Source of the DNA: Rhodobacterales bacterium HKCCE2091
GTDB lineage: Bacteria; Pseudomonadota; Alphaproteobacteria; Rhodobacterales; Rhodobacteraceae
NCBI GenBank assembly: GCA_015689685.1
Contig: WVSL01000003.1
Span: 62,001-126,000 of the forward strand
Length of the DNA: 64,000 nucleotides
Direction: 5' to 3'
Shown here: positions 1-8,675 of the stretch, one piece after another
Layout: each line of letters starts with the position of its first letter
Position numbering within the stretch: position 1 is the first letter of the stretch
Notes under the pieces: model-generated
Database searches by the model: none
Told to the model about the DNA's origin: nothing
Seen by the model: only the letters and a program-made list of their open reading frames with translations
Translations under genes and position numbers: made by a program

Positions 1-1
1 C

Positions 2-3000
2 ATGCTGGCGGGGGCCTGGGCGATCCTCGTCCTGCCGGTGTCGCAGTATCCCGACATCGCGCCGACCACGGTGCGGGTGTCGGCCAGCTATCCCGGCGCC
101 ACCGCGACCGCGGTCGAGAACTCGGTGACGCGGGAACTCGAGGACGCGATGACCGGGCTCGAGGGCCTGCTCTACATGACCTCGCAGTCGCGGCAGGGCT
201 CGTCCTCCATCTCGCTCGTGTTCGACGACAGCGAGGACCCGGTCGATGCGCAGAACACGGTGCAGTCGCGGGTCAGCCAGGTCGAACGGCGGCTGCCCTC
301 GGCGGTGCAGAGCCAGGGGGTCAACGTCTCGCGCTCGACCTCCTCGATCCTGCTCGTGGGGGCGCTGGTGGCGACCTCCGGCGATTACACCACGCTCGAA
401 CTCGGCGACCTGCTGGCGGAACTGGTCGAGGGCCCGGTGCAGCGGACCGAGGGCGTCGGCGGCATCAACTCCTTCGGATCGGGCTACGCGCTCCGGATCT
501 GGCTCGACCCGCTGTCGCTCGCGCGCTACCAGCTTACCCCCGGCGACGTGGTGACGGCGGTGCAGAACCAGAACACCACGGTCTCGGTCGGCTCGCTCGG
601 CGCGCAGCCCACGGTCGAGGGGCAGCAGTTCACCGCGACCATCACCGCGCAAAGCCAGCTGTCCGGCGTCGACGAGTTCGAACGCATCCTGCTCCGCTCG
701 TCCGAGGACGGCGGCGCGGTCCGGCTCGGCGACGTGGCACGGATCGAGATCGGGCAGGAAAGCTACGGCGGCGGGTCGCGGTTCAACGGCAGCCCGGCGG
801 CGGGCTTCGGCGTGAACCTCGAAACCGGCGCCAACGCCGTCGACACCGCCGCCGCCGTGCGGGCCACGCTCGCCAGCCTCGAACCCTCGCTGCCGGAGGG
901 GCTGGAGTTCCAGATCGCCTACGACACCTCGCCCTTCGTGGAATTGTCGATCGAGCAGGTCTACCACACGCTCGGCGAGGCCATCGTCCTGGTGTTCCTC
1001 GTGCTCGTCGTGTTCCTGCAAAGCTGGCGGGCGACGCTGATCCCGCTGATCGCGGTACCGGTGGTGCTGCTCGGCACCTTCGCCGCGCTCTACGCGACCG
1101 GGTTCTCGATCAACACGCTGACCATGTTCGCGATGGTGCTGGCCGTGGGTCTCCTGGTCGACGACGCCATCGTGGTGGTGGAGAACGTGGAGCGCCTGAT
1201 GGAGGAAGAGGGGCTGTCCGCGCGCGAGGCCACGGCCAAGAGCATGGGCCAGATCACCTCGGCGCTGCTCGGCATCAACGTGGTGCTGGCGGCGGTGTTC
1301 CTGCCGATGGCCTTCTTCGGCGGATCGACGGGCGTGATCTACCGCCAGTTCTCGGTCACGATGGTCGCGGCGATGTCGCTGTCGCTGGTGATGGCGCTGG
1401 TCCTGTCGCCGCCGATGTCCGCGCGGCTCCTGCGGCCGAAACCGGCGGTCGCCCGCTTTGCCCCGGCGCGCTGGTTCAACACCGGGATGGACCGGTTCCG
1501 GGCGGGCTACGGCGGCGGGGTGCGGCAACTCCTGCGCGCGCCGCTCGTCGCGCTCCTGCTCCTTGGGGCGATCCTGTTCGGCGCCTGGACGGTCTTCGAC
1601 CGGCTGCCGTCCTCCTTCATCCCGACCGAGGACCAGGGCGTGCTGATGACGATGGTCTCGCTGCCCGAGGGTGCGACGGCGGCGCAGACGCTGGCGACGG
1701 TGGAACGGGTCGAGGCGCATTTCCGCGACGCCGAGCCCGAGGCCGTCGCCTCCACCTTCGCCGCGCTCGGCTTCGGTTTCGGCGGATCGGGCCAGAACAA
1801 CGCGATGGTCTTCGTCCGGCTCGCCGATTTCGAGGACCGGGAGGGCGACGCGACGATGACCGCCGCCGCCGTGGCGGGCCGCGCCAATGCCGCCTTCGCC
1901 GGGATCCGCGCGGGCCAGGTCTTCGTGATGCAGCCTCCGGCGATCATGGGGCTCGGCAATACCGGCGGCTTCTCGATGTACCTCGTCGACCAGGGCGGGG
2001 GCGGCACCGACGCGCTGATCGCCGCGGCGGGCGAACTGGAGGCGCTGGCCGCGACCGACGAACGGGTGACCAACATCCGCGTCGGCGGCACCGATCTCGA
2101 CGCCGCGCTGCGCATCGACATCGACCAGGAGAAGGCGGAGAGCTTCGGCGTCTCGCTGGTCTCGGTGAACTCGATGCTGTCGGTGATCTTCTCGGGATCC
2201 GAGGTCAACGACTTCGTGCTCGGCAACTCCCTCAGGCCCGTGATCGTGCAGGCGGACGCGGAATACCGGATGCAGCCCGAGGACATCCTGTCGTGGTACG
2301 CGGTCAACGCCTCGGGCGAGACGGTGCCGTTCTCGGCCTTCATGGAAACCTCGTGGGAACCGGTCGCGCCGACTCTGCAACGCTACGGCGGAACCTCGGC
2401 GCTGGAGATCTCGGGCGCGGCCGGGCAGGGGGTCAGTTCCGGCGACGCCATCGCCGCGATGGAGGATCTCGTGTCCCGGATCGACGGCGGCTACGGCGTC
2501 GCCTGGACCGGGATCAGCTACCAGGAACAGCAGTCGGGCGCGCAGGCCCCGCTTCTGTACGGGATCTCGGCGCTGGTGATCTTCCTCGCCCTTGCCGCGC
2601 TCTACGAAAGCTGGACCATCCCCTTCGCGGTCATGCTGGCGGTGCCCGTGGGCGTCCTCGGTGCGCTGGCGGCGGCGTGGGTGTTCGGGCAGTCGAACGA
2701 CGTCTACTTCAAGGTCGGGATGCTGACGACCATCGGCCTCGCGGCGCGGAACGCGATCCTGATCGTGGAATTCGCCGAGGAACTGAGGCGCGAGGGAAGG
2801 CGCATCGCCGAGGCCGCGATCGAGGCCGCGCGGCTGCGCCTCAGGCCGATCCTGATGACCGCGCTGACCTTCATCCTCGGCGTCCTGCCGCTGGCGACGG
2901 CGACCGGGGCCGGGGCCGCGTCGCAGAACGCCATCGGCATCGGGGTGATCGGCGGCATGGTCGCCTCCACCTTCATCGGCATCTTCCTCGTGCCCGCGCT

Positions 3001-3058
3001 CTACGTCCTCATCATGCGAGTATTCCGGGGCCGCGGGGCTCAGAACGCCGAGGGGTAG
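2..3058 (+). CDS. RND efflux pump inner-membrane transporter (HAE1/AcrB family), 5' truncated by window edge
   Basis: Inner-membrane component of a tripartite RND pump that exports hydrophobic compounds using proton motive force. About 1018 residues are visible; compared with AcrB only roughly the first 20 residues (the start of TM1) are missing, so the true start lies left of the window. Visible family hallmarks are the porter-domain opening with SQYPDIAPTTV near residue 14, GLLVDDAIVVVENVE in TM4 (the proton-relay Asp region), and RNAILIVEFAEELRREGR near the C-terminal repeat. Its membrane-fusion partner would lie upstream. The gene overlaps the convergent SDR gene by 19 bases at the 3' ends. 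Family assignment is secure; the substrate cannot be inferred. Confidence 0.95.
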   Translation: MLAGAWAILVLPVSQYPDIAPTTVRVSASYPGATATAVENSVTRELEDAMTGLEGLLYMTSQSRQGSSSISLVFDDSEDPVDAQNTVQSRVSQVERRLPSAVQSQGVNVSRSTSSILLVGALVATSGDYTTLELGDLLAELVEGPVQRTEGVGGINSFGSGYALRIWLDPLSLARYQLTPGDVVTAVQNQNTTVSVGSLGAQPTVEGQQFTATITAQSQLSGVDEFERILLRSSEDGGAVRLGDVARIEIGQESYGGGSRFNGSPAAGFGVNLETGANAVDTAAAVRATLASLEPSLPEGLEFQIAYDTSPFVELSIEQVYHTLGEAIVLVFLVLVVFLQSWRATLIPLIAVPVVLLGTFAALYATGFSINTLTMFAMVLAVGLLVDDAIVVVENVERLMEEEGLSAREATAKSMGQITSALLGINVVLAAVFLPMAFFGGSTGVIYRQFSVTMVAAMSLSLVMALVLSPPMSARLLRPKPAVARFAPARWFNTGMDRFRAGYGGGVRQLLRAPLVALLLLGAILFGAWTVFDRLPSSFIPTEDQGVLMTMVSLPEGATAAQTLATVERVEAHFRDAEPEAVASTFAALGFGFGGSGQNNAMVFVRLADFEDREGDATMTAAAVAGRANAAFAGIRAGQVFVMQPPAIMGLGNTGGFSMYLVDQGGGGTDALIAAAGELEALAATDERVTNIRVGGTDLDAALRIDIDQEKAESFGVSLVSVNSMLSVIFSGSEVNDFVLGNSLRPVIVQADAEYRMQPEDILSWYAVNASGETVPFSAFMETSWEPVAPTLQRYGGTSALEISGAAGQGVSSGDAIAAMEDLVSRIDGGYGVAWTGISYQEQQSGAQAPLLYGISALVIFLALAALYESWTIPFAVMLAVPVGVLGALAAAWVFGQSNDVYFKVGMLTTIGLAARNAILIVEFAEELRREGRRIAEAAIEAARLRLRPILMTALTFILGVLPLATATGAGAASQNAIGIGVIGGMVASTFIGIFLVPALYVLIMRVFRGRGAQNAEG

Positions 3059-3813
3059 AGCCCGCCGTCGACGAGGATGTTCTGCCCGGTCAGGTAACCC
3101 GCGCGCGCGGCGCAGAGCATGGCGCAGGCATGGGCGAATTCCGCCGGCGTTCCGAAGCGTCCGGCGGGGATCGCGGCCTCCTGCCGGGCGCGTTCCGCGG
3201 CCGCGTCGCCGTCGCCCGCCTGCGCGGCCACCACCGCCTCCAGCCGGCCGGTGGCGATCTTGCCGGGCAGGAGGTTGTTCACGGTCACGTTCCGCCCCGC
3301 GTATTGCCGCGCGACACCGGCGAGGAAGGCCGTCAGCCCCGCCCTTGCGCCTGACGACAGGTCGAGCCCCGCAAGCGGCAGCAGCACCGAGACCGAGGTG
3401 ATGTTCACGATCCGCCCGAAGCCGCGGTCCGCCATCCCCGGCAGCACGGCGCGGATCAGCGCGAGCGGCGCGACCATGTTCGCCTCCAGCCCCGCCCGGA
3501 TCGCCGCGTCGTCGAGATCGCGGAAATCGCGTGGTGGCGGCCCGCCGTTGTTCGTCACCAGGATGTCGGGGTCGGGGCAGGCGGCCAGCAGCGCGGCCCG
3601 CCCCGCCCCGGTGCCGAGATCGGCAGCGACATGCCGGACCGATCCGCCGGTCTCGTCCCGCAACCGCTCGGCGGCCGCTTCCAGGCGGCGCTCGTCGCGG
3701 CCGTTCAGCACCACCTCCGCGCCCTCGCGCGCCAGTTCCGCCGCGCAGGCAAGGCCGAGCCCCGCGCTCGATGCCGCGACGACGGCCCGTTTTTCCGTCA
3801 GTCCCAGGTCCAT
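3040..3813 (-). CDS. SDR family oxidoreductase with atypical active site
   Basis: NAD(P)-dependent short-chain dehydrogenase of 257 residues. The start is the ATG at 3813, preceded by a GGGAGGGAG ribosome site; the reading frame stays open far upstream but that part is the shadow of the P450 gene. The Rossmann motif is ASSAGLG near residue 15 and the NNAG motif reads NNGGPPP near residue 88. The usual YxxxK catalytic pair is replaced by SGARAG around residue 155, which is known in a subgroup of SDRs. It is divergent from the P450 gene at 3928 and shares the AT-rich promoter region with it, which places it in the catabolic island. Confidence 0.85.
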   Translation of the reverse strand: MDLGLTEKRAVVAASSAGLGLACAAELAREGAEVVLNGRDERRLEAAAERLRDETGGSVRHVAADLGTGAGRAALLAACPDPDILVTNNGGPPPRDFRDLDDAAIRAGLEANMVAPLALIRAVLPGMADRGFGRIVNITSVSVLLPLAGLDLSSGARAGLTAFLAGVARQYAGRNVTVNNLLPGKIATGRLEAVVAAQAGDGDAAAERARQEAAIPAGRFGTPAEFAHACAMLCAARAGYLTGQNILVDGGLYPSAF

Positions 3814-3848
3814 CCCGTTTCTCCCTCCCGCGCCGGAAATAGGCGTTT

Positions 3849-3884
3849 GAATTGTATTGAGTTCGATGTTACTGAATTCGATGT
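3849..3884. promoter_or_regulatory. AT-rich promoter island with ATTGTATTGAG and GAATTCGATG motifs (candidate operator A)
   Basis: In the 114-base divergent region between the SDR and P450 genes an AT-rich stretch carries ATTGTATTGAG (3851-3861), TTCGATG (3862-3868) and GAATTCGATG (3874-3883). ATTGTAT(T/C)GAG recurs upstream of the MarR gene (12771) and GAATTCGAT upstream of the TRAP operon (16867). This suggests a shared operator, most simply for the MarR protein encoded at 12245-12730. Inference from motif sharing only. Confidence 0.5.
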
Positions 3885-3927
3885 GAGCGGCAAGCGGAGG
3901 AGCGCGGCGCTCGCAGGGGAGGACTGC

Positions 3928-5145
3928 ATGAACCACGAGACGATCGCGGATCCGCGAACGATCGCCGAGGCGTTGCGCGACGGCAACCTGGCCCAGGCGC
4001 TCTACGACGAGGGCGCGGTCATCATGGAAGACGTGCTGCTGACGCTGCACGGCGACGCGCACCGCAAGCGCCGGCTGCTCGAATTCGGCGTGTTCCGGCG
4101 GAACTTCTTCAAGCATTACGAGACCGAGATCTTCGTCCCCACGCTGGAACAGTCCATCGCCGGGGATCTCGCCGCCGGGCGGGCCGAGCTCGTCGACCTC
4201 AGCTACCGTGTCACCATGAACCTGACCGCCGACTTCGCCGGGATCGACCGGCCCGAGGGCACGCGCGAAGAGACGCTGAACCTGCTGCACCTGGTCGAGA
4301 CGTTTTCCCAGGGCGCGACGCTGATCCATTCGACCCGCGACAAGGACGAGGTGCGGGGCGAGGTGCGCGCGGCGCTGGAACGGTTCGACCCGCTGTTCCT
4401 CGCGCCGTCGGTCGCGCGCCGCCGGGCGCTCCTGGCCGAGGTCGAGGCGGGCATCCGGCCCGAGGAGGACCTGCCGCGCGACGTGCTGACGGTGATCCTG
4501 CGCTCCGGCGACCCCGAGGAATTCACCCCCGACATGCTCCGCCGCGAAGTGGCGTTCTATCTCCAGGCGGGCGCGCACTCGACGGCGAATTCCACCGTCC
4601 ATGCCTTCCACGACCTGACCGAGTGGGGCCGCGCGCATCCCGTCGACAAGGCGCGGATGCGGTCCGACCCGATCTTCCTGCAACGCTGCGTCCACGAAAG
4701 CCTGCGCCTGCACCCGGCAAGCCCGGTGTCGATGCGCAAGGCGATCTGCCCGCACGCGCTGGCGAACGGGCACCGGATGGAGGAGGGCGATCTCGTCTCG
4801 CTCGATCTCTACCGTGCGAACCGGGATCCTGCGATCTTCGGGGCCGACGCGGACAGCTTCAACCCGCACCGCACGATCCCCGTGGGGCAGAACCCGTTCG
4901 GCTTCACCTTCGGGATCGGCACCCATTCCTGCCTCGGGCGCGATCTCGACGGCGGCGTGGTGCCGAAGGCCGACGCCGATCCCGAGACCCACCAGTATGG
5001 CATCGTCACCCGGCTCGTGCGGCGGCTGATGTCCGAGGGCGCGCGCCCGGACCCGGACGATCCAGCGACCGAGGCCGCGCATACCGCACGGCCGAACTGG
5101 GGCCGCTACCCGGTGATCTTCGACCCGGCAGAGGCATGGACATGA
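3928..5145 (+). CDS. Cytochrome P450 (first of two paralogues)
   Basis: Bacterial soluble heme monooxygenase of 405 residues. The ATG at 3928 is preceded by GGGGAGG. The I-helix oxygen-binding motif is AGAHSTANS near residue 214, the ExxR motif is HESLRLHP near residue 256, and the heme loop is FGIGTHSCLG with the ligand Cys near residue 335. It is clearly related to the P450 at 15601: both have a compact N-terminus with QALYD, an LHGxxH segment and FFxHY. It probably hydroxylates the pathway substrate using the ferredoxin at 15258. The stop overlaps the next SDR start (ATGA), so the two are translationally coupled. Confidence 0.93.
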   Translation: MNHETIADPRTIAEALRDGNLAQALYDEGAVIMEDVLLTLHGDAHRKRRLLEFGVFRRNFFKHYETEIFVPTLEQSIAGDLAAGRAELVDLSYRVTMNLTADFAGIDRPEGTREETLNLLHLVETFSQGATLIHSTRDKDEVRGEVRAALERFDPLFLAPSVARRRALLAEVEAGIRPEEDLPRDVLTVILRSGDPEEFTPDMLRREVAFYLQAGAHSTANSTVHAFHDLTEWGRAHPVDKARMRSDPIFLQRCVHESLRLHPASPVSMRKAICPHALANGHRMEEGDLVSLDLYRANRDPAIFGADADSFNPHRTIPVGQNPFGFTFGIGTHSCLGRDLDGGVVPKADADPETHQYGIVTRLVRRLMSEGARPDPDDPATEAAHTARPNWGRYPVIFDPAEAWT

Positions 5146-5888
5146 CACGACAGGTAATCGTCACCGGCGGCGCAGGCGACATCGGCCGCGCCATCGCCGC
5201 CCGCTTCGCCGCCGACGGCGCGCGCGTGGGCCTGATGGATATCGGCTCCGACCGGCTGGAGGCCGCGGCGGCGGAGATCGGCGGCGTCGCGCTGCCCGTG
5301 GACGTGACCGACGAGGCCTCGATCGAGGCCGGGCTCGACGCCTTCGCCAAAACCCCCAATGTCATGGTCTGCAACGCCGGGATCGGCCGCTTCGGCCCGC
5401 TGGAGGACATGGCGGCGGGGGATTTCGCGGCCGTCCTGAACGTCAACCTGCTCGGCGCCTTCCTGTCGGCACGGGCGGCGGGCCGCAGGATGCTCGCGGC
5501 CGGTTCGGGCAACATCGTCACCGTCACCTCGATCAACGCGCTTACGCCGGGGCCGGGGGCCGGGGCCTACCCGGCGGCCAAGGCGGGGCTCGCGGCACTG
5601 ACGACGCAGATGGCGCTGGAATGGGGGCCGAAGGGGCTTCGCGTCAACGCGGTCGCGCCGGGCTTCATCGACGCCGGCATGTCATCGCCCTTCTTCGCCG
5701 ACGCCCGCATCCGGTCCCTGCGCGAGAACGCGGTGCCGAGCCGACGCCTCGGCCGGGCCGAGGACATCGCGGAGGCGGTGCATTTCCTCGCCTCCGATGC
5801 CGCGTCCTACGTCAACGGGCAACAGCTCGTGGTCGACGGCGCAGTCGCGTCCAGCCTGCTCTGCCAGTTGCCGCGGAGCGCGTCGTGA
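5142..5888 (+). CDS. SDR family oxidoreductase
   Basis: Classical short-chain dehydrogenase of 248 residues, probably oxidising the alcohol made by the P450 that precedes it in the same operon. The cofactor motif is GGAGDIG near residue 9, NAG (CNAGIG) near residue 77, the catalytic Ser lies in VTSINA, and YPAAK (near residue 145) supplies the Tyr/Lys pair. It overlaps the P450 by 4 bases upstream and the ThuA-like gene by 4 bases (GTGA) downstream. The substrate is not deducible from the sequence. Confidence 0.92.
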   Translation: MTRQVIVTGGAGDIGRAIAARFAADGARVGLMDIGSDRLEAAAAEIGGVALPVDVTDEASIEAGLDAFAKTPNVMVCNAGIGRFGPLEDMAAGDFAAVLNVNLLGAFLSARAAGRRMLAAGSGNIVTVTSINALTPGPGAGAYPAAKAGLAALTTQMALEWGPKGLRVNAVAPGFIDAGMSSPFFADARIRSLRENAVPSRRLGRAEDIAEAVHFLASDAASYVNGQQLVVDGAVASSLLCQLPRSAS

Positions 5889-6562
5889 CCCGGAACCTGG
5901 TCCTGTCGGGCGGCATCTTCCATCCCTTCGCGGAGACTTCGGCGATGCTCGCCGCGATCCTCGCGGAGCACGGCATCGAGAGCGAGGTCGTCGCGGTGAA
6001 GGACGGTCTGGCTCGGCTCGCGGGCGGCGAGATGCCCGACATGCTGACCTTCAACTGCCTTGCGTGGGGCATGTACCAGAACGCGAAGTACGAACCCTAC
6101 CGCGCTGAATTCGCACATGAAACCAGCGAAGCGGAACGCGCCGCCCTGCGCGAACACGTCGCGACCGGCAAACCGCTTCTCGCGATGCACGCGGCGCCGA
6201 TCTGCTTCGACGACTGGCCCGACTGGGGCGACCTGATCGGCGCGCGCTGGATCTGGGGGCAGTCAGGGCATCCCGCGCCAGGCCCGGTCTCCGTCGACGG
6301 GCCGGAGGGACGGTTCGACATCGTGGACGAGCTTTACTGCGGCCTCGACATCGCCGCCGACGCGGAGGTTCTCGCCACCGCGCGCGCCGAGGTCGTCGCG
6401 GAGCCGCAGCCGATCCTCCTGCGCCGGTCGACCGGCGGGGCCCGGGTGATCTTCGACGCCCTCGGCCACGACGAACGCAGCTTCGCCACCGCGGGCCACC
6501 GGGCCATCCTTGCGGCGTCGGCGCGCTGGCTGACGGGACAGGACGCGAGGGTGACGGCATGA
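5885..6562 (+). CDS. ThuA-like domain protein
   Basis: A 225-residue protein of the ThuA family (class I glutamine-amidotransferase-like fold), starting at a GTG that overlaps the SDR stop. ThuA proteins are associated with trehalose and other sugar utilisation or act as uncharacterised enzymes in catabolic clusters. Visible landmarks are LSGGIFHPF at the N-terminus, CLAWGMYQ near residue 57, a PLLAMHAAP strand near residue 98 (position of the nucleophile elbow in related folds, here without Cys), and a C-terminal GHDERSF. Its position between two SDR genes in one overlapping operon points to a step in the same pathway; the reaction is unknown. Confidence 0.75.
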   Translation: MTRNLVLSGGIFHPFAETSAMLAAILAEHGIESEVVAVKDGLARLAGGEMPDMLTFNCLAWGMYQNAKYEPYRAEFAHETSEAERAALREHVATGKPLLAMHAAPICFDDWPDWGDLIGARWIWGQSGHPAPGPVSVDGPEGRFDIVDELYCGLDIAADAEVLATARAEVVAEPQPILLRRSTGGARVIFDALGHDERSFATAGHRAILAASARWLTGQDARVTA

Positions 6563-7320
6563 GCATGAACGGACGGTCGATCCTGGTGACGGGCGGCGGA
6601 TCGGGGCTTGGCGAGGGCATCGCGCGGCACCTCTGCGATCTCGGCGCGAAGGTCACGATCACCGGGCGCAGGGCGGAAAAGCTCGATGCCGTCGCGGGCG
6701 ACATCGGCCCGGCCTGCCACGCCGTCGCGGGCGACATCACCGTGGATGCCGACCGCCGCGCGATGATCGCGGGCGCTGTCGAACATGGCGGGCACCTCGA
6801 CGGGCTCGTAAACACCGCGGCCAACATGCTGAACGGCCCGATCACGTCGCTGGAGGCGGAGAAGATCCTCGACGTCTTCAACGCGAACGTCGTCGCCGGC
6901 ATGGCCCTGACCGGCCTCGCCGCGCCCGAGATGGAGGCCGCTGGCGGCGGCGCGGTGCTGTTCTTCGGGTCGGTCCACACCCGCCGGTCCTATCCCGGCG
7001 CCTCGCCCTACGCCGCGACCAAGGGCGCGGTGGAGGTGCTGGCCCGCGTGCTGGCCGCCGAGCTCGGGCCGAAGGGCATCCGCGTCAACTGCCTGATCCC
7101 CGGCGCCGTGCCGACGGAGCTGAACGTGCGCGCCGGGCTCTACGACGCCGAGGCGTCCCGCAAGCGGCTGGAGGGCATGATCGAGGACCACCCGATGGGC
7201 CGGATCGGCACGCCCTTCGACATCGCCGAGGCGGCCGCGCACCTGCTGACGGCGGAATGGACGACCGGGGCATCGCTCGTCGTCGACGGCGGCCTCGCGC
7301 TCGGCGTGACCTACAAGTGA
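6559..7320 (+). CDS. SDR family oxidoreductase
   Basis: Third short-chain dehydrogenase of the operon, 253 residues, starting at an ATG that overlaps the ThuA-like stop by 4 bases. Motifs are GGGSGLGEG near residue 13, NTAAN in place of NNAG near residue 90, the Ser in FGSVHTR near residue 137, and YAATK near residue 151. The C-terminus has the usual TTGASLVVDGG. It is probably an alcohol dehydrogenase or ketoreductase acting on a pathway intermediate; the stereospecificity and substrate are not visible. Confidence 0.92.
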   Translation: MSMNGRSILVTGGGSGLGEGIARHLCDLGAKVTITGRRAEKLDAVAGDIGPACHAVAGDITVDADRRAMIAGAVEHGGHLDGLVNTAANMLNGPITSLEAEKILDVFNANVVAGMALTGLAAPEMEAAGGGAVLFFGSVHTRRSYPGASPYAATKGAVEVLARVLAAELGPKGIRVNCLIPGAVPTELNVRAGLYDAEASRKRLEGMIEDHPMGRIGTPFDIAEAAAHLLTAEWTTGASLVVDGGLALGVTYK

Positions 7321-7330
7321 GGGGCAAGCG

Positions 7331-7669
7331 ATGATCGTCGAACAGCGCACCTACCGCTTCAGGCCGGGCCAGGTCCCGGCGTTCATGAAACTCTACGAGG
7401 CCGGGCCGCTCGCGCTGCAACGGCGCATCCTCGGCAACCTCCTCGGCTACTACGTCACCGAACTCGGGACGCTGAACCAGACCGTGCATCTCTGGGGTTA
7501 CGACAGCCTCGACGACCGCGCCGCACGGCGCGCGCGCCTGATGGAGGAGCCCGAGTGGCGCGCCTTCCTCGCCGAGATCCTGCCGATGCTGGAGACGCAG
7601 GAAAGCCAGATCCTCGTTCCGACCGGCTTTTCCCCGGTTCCGCCCGCGCCGGGGAGCGAAAACGCGTGA
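7331..7669 (+). CDS. NIPSNAP family protein
   Basis: A 112-residue protein of the NIPSNAP family, a dimeric alpha/beta-barrel (ferredoxin-like) fold frequent in bacterial catabolic clusters, often of unknown function. The start MIVEQRTYRFRPGQVPAFM and the central LGYYVTELGTLNQTVHLWGYDSL carry the family pattern (EQRTY, G.F..E.G.LN...H.W.Y). It follows the SDR by 10 bases, with GGGGCAAG as ribosome site, and ends the first operon, directly before the AT-rich promoter of the Liv-type transporter. It may be a small isomerase, cyclase or binding protein for an intermediate. Confidence 0.85.
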   Translation: MIVEQRTYRFRPGQVPAFMKLYEAGPLALQRRILGNLLGYYVTELGTLNQTVHLWGYDSLDDRAARRARLMEEPEWRAFLAEILPMLETQESQILVPTGFSPVPPAPGSENA

Positions 7670-7691
7670 TAGATAATATCGACAATGATAG
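7667..7691. promoter_or_regulatory. AT-rich promoter island before the Liv-type operon (candidate operator D)
   Basis: The gap after the NIPSNAP gene contains an unusually AT-rich stretch with ATATCGACAAT (7676-7686), whose complement ATTGTCGATAT resembles the ATTGT/TCGA motif of the other island promoters. It is flanked by direct repeats TGATAG (7667-7672 and 7686-7691). It probably drives the transporter operon and may bind the MarR regulator. Confidence 0.4.
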
Positions 7692-7716
7692 AAAAATCCG
7701 GAGGGAGGACAGATCG

Positions 7717-7788
7717 ATGCCAGCGGAACGCCTGACAGCGCCGGCGGCCGTGCCGCCTGCTCCGTGCCGGGGCGGATCGCGGCCATGA
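7717..7788 (+). CDS. Candidate 23-residue leader peptide upstream of the Liv permease
   Basis: A short reading frame starts at ATG 7717 behind a perfect ribosome site (GGAGGGAGG) and ends with a TGA that overlaps the permease ATG at 7785 (ATGA). The product is rich in Pro, Ala and Arg. The permease ATG itself has only a weak ribosome site, so its translation is likely coupled to this leader. Alternatively it is just a translated spacer. No homology is recognised. Confidence 0.45.
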   Translation: MPAERLTAPAAVPPAPCRGGSRP

Positions 7789-8675
7789 TCGCGCAGCAGC
7801 TTCTCAACGGGCTGATCGTGGGCGGGGTCTACGCGCTGTTCGCGCTCGGCTTCACGCTCGTCTTCGGCATCCAGAAGATCCTGAACCTCGCCCACGGGGC
7901 GATCTTCACGGTCGGCGCCTTCGTCTCGTGGTACGTCGTCTCGCTCGGCCTGCCGCTCCTTCTCGGCATCCTCGCCTCGATCGTCGTCTGCGGGCTCCTG
8001 TCGATGCTGGTGGAGTTCGTCTGCTTCAGCCGCCTGCGCAAGACCGGCGACGAGGAATTCGGCGCGATCATCTCGTCGATCGGCGCGGGGCTCGTCATCA
8101 TGACGGTGGTGCAGCGGCTGTCGAACACCCGCGTCCTGCGCTTCCCGTTCGAAACCTTCCCGGTCCGCATCTACGAATTCGCGGGGCTGCGCATCACGCT
8201 CCTGCAACTGTTCATGGTCGGCTGCGCGGCGCTCCTGGTGCTCGCGCTCTACATCCTGATCTACCGCACCTCCTTCGGCCGCCGGATCCGCGCGGTGACG
8301 GACAACGAACGCGCCTCGACGCTGGTTGCGATCAACCCGAACGCGACCTACCGGCAGGTCTACTTCATCTCGGGCGCGCTCGCGGGCGTGGCCGGCGTGC
8401 TGGTCGGCCTCGCCTTCAGCTCGATCCACTTCGCGATGGGCGAGCCCTACCTGCTGTTCGCCTTCGTCATCGTGATCCTCGGCGGGCTCGGCTCGATCCT
8501 CGGCGCGACCATCGCGGCGCTCCTGTTCGGGATGATGCAGACGCTCACCATCGCGTTCCTGCCCTCGGGGCTGACCAACACGATCATCTTCCTCGCGCTC
8601 TTCCTGATCCTCATGGTCCGTCCGAACGGCCTGTTCGGCAAGGAAGCGGCGGGCGCGCTCAGGGGGCGCAGATGA
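7785..8675 (+). CDS. Branched-chain amino acid-type ABC transporter permease (LivH family)
   Basis: Inner-membrane permease of a LivFGHMJ-type ABC importer, about 296 residues and some eight hydrophobic segments. The N-terminal GLIVGGVYALFALGFTLVFGI and NLAHGAIFTVGAF are typical of LivH, as is ILGGLGSILGA near residue 235. A GTG at 7764 is an in-frame alternative start, but the ATG at 7785 overlaps the leader stop and fits the family. It is followed by LivM, LivG, LivF and a binding protein in one operon. In this setting the importer probably takes up an aromatic, alicyclic or acid substrate rather than leucine. Confidence 0.93.
   Translation: MIAQQLLNGLIVGGVYALFALGFTLVFGIQKILNLAHGAIFTVGAFVSWYVVSLGLPLLLGILASIVVCGLLSMLVEFVCFSRLRKTGDEEFGAIISSIGAGLVIMTVVQRLSNTRVLRFPFETFPVRIYEFAGLRITLLQLFMVGCAALLVLALYILIYRTSFGRRIRAVTDNERASTLVAINPNATYRQVYFISGALAGVAGVLVGLAFSSIHFAMGEPYLLFAFVIVILGGLGSILGATIAALLFGMMQTLTIAFLPSGLTNTIIFLALFLILMVRPNGLFGKEAAGALRGRR

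Noticed and set aside
3814-5148. Fusion of the SDR gene with an upstream 440-codon extension
   Set aside because: The extension is the complement of the P450 gene; the SDR has its own ATG and ribosome site at 3813.
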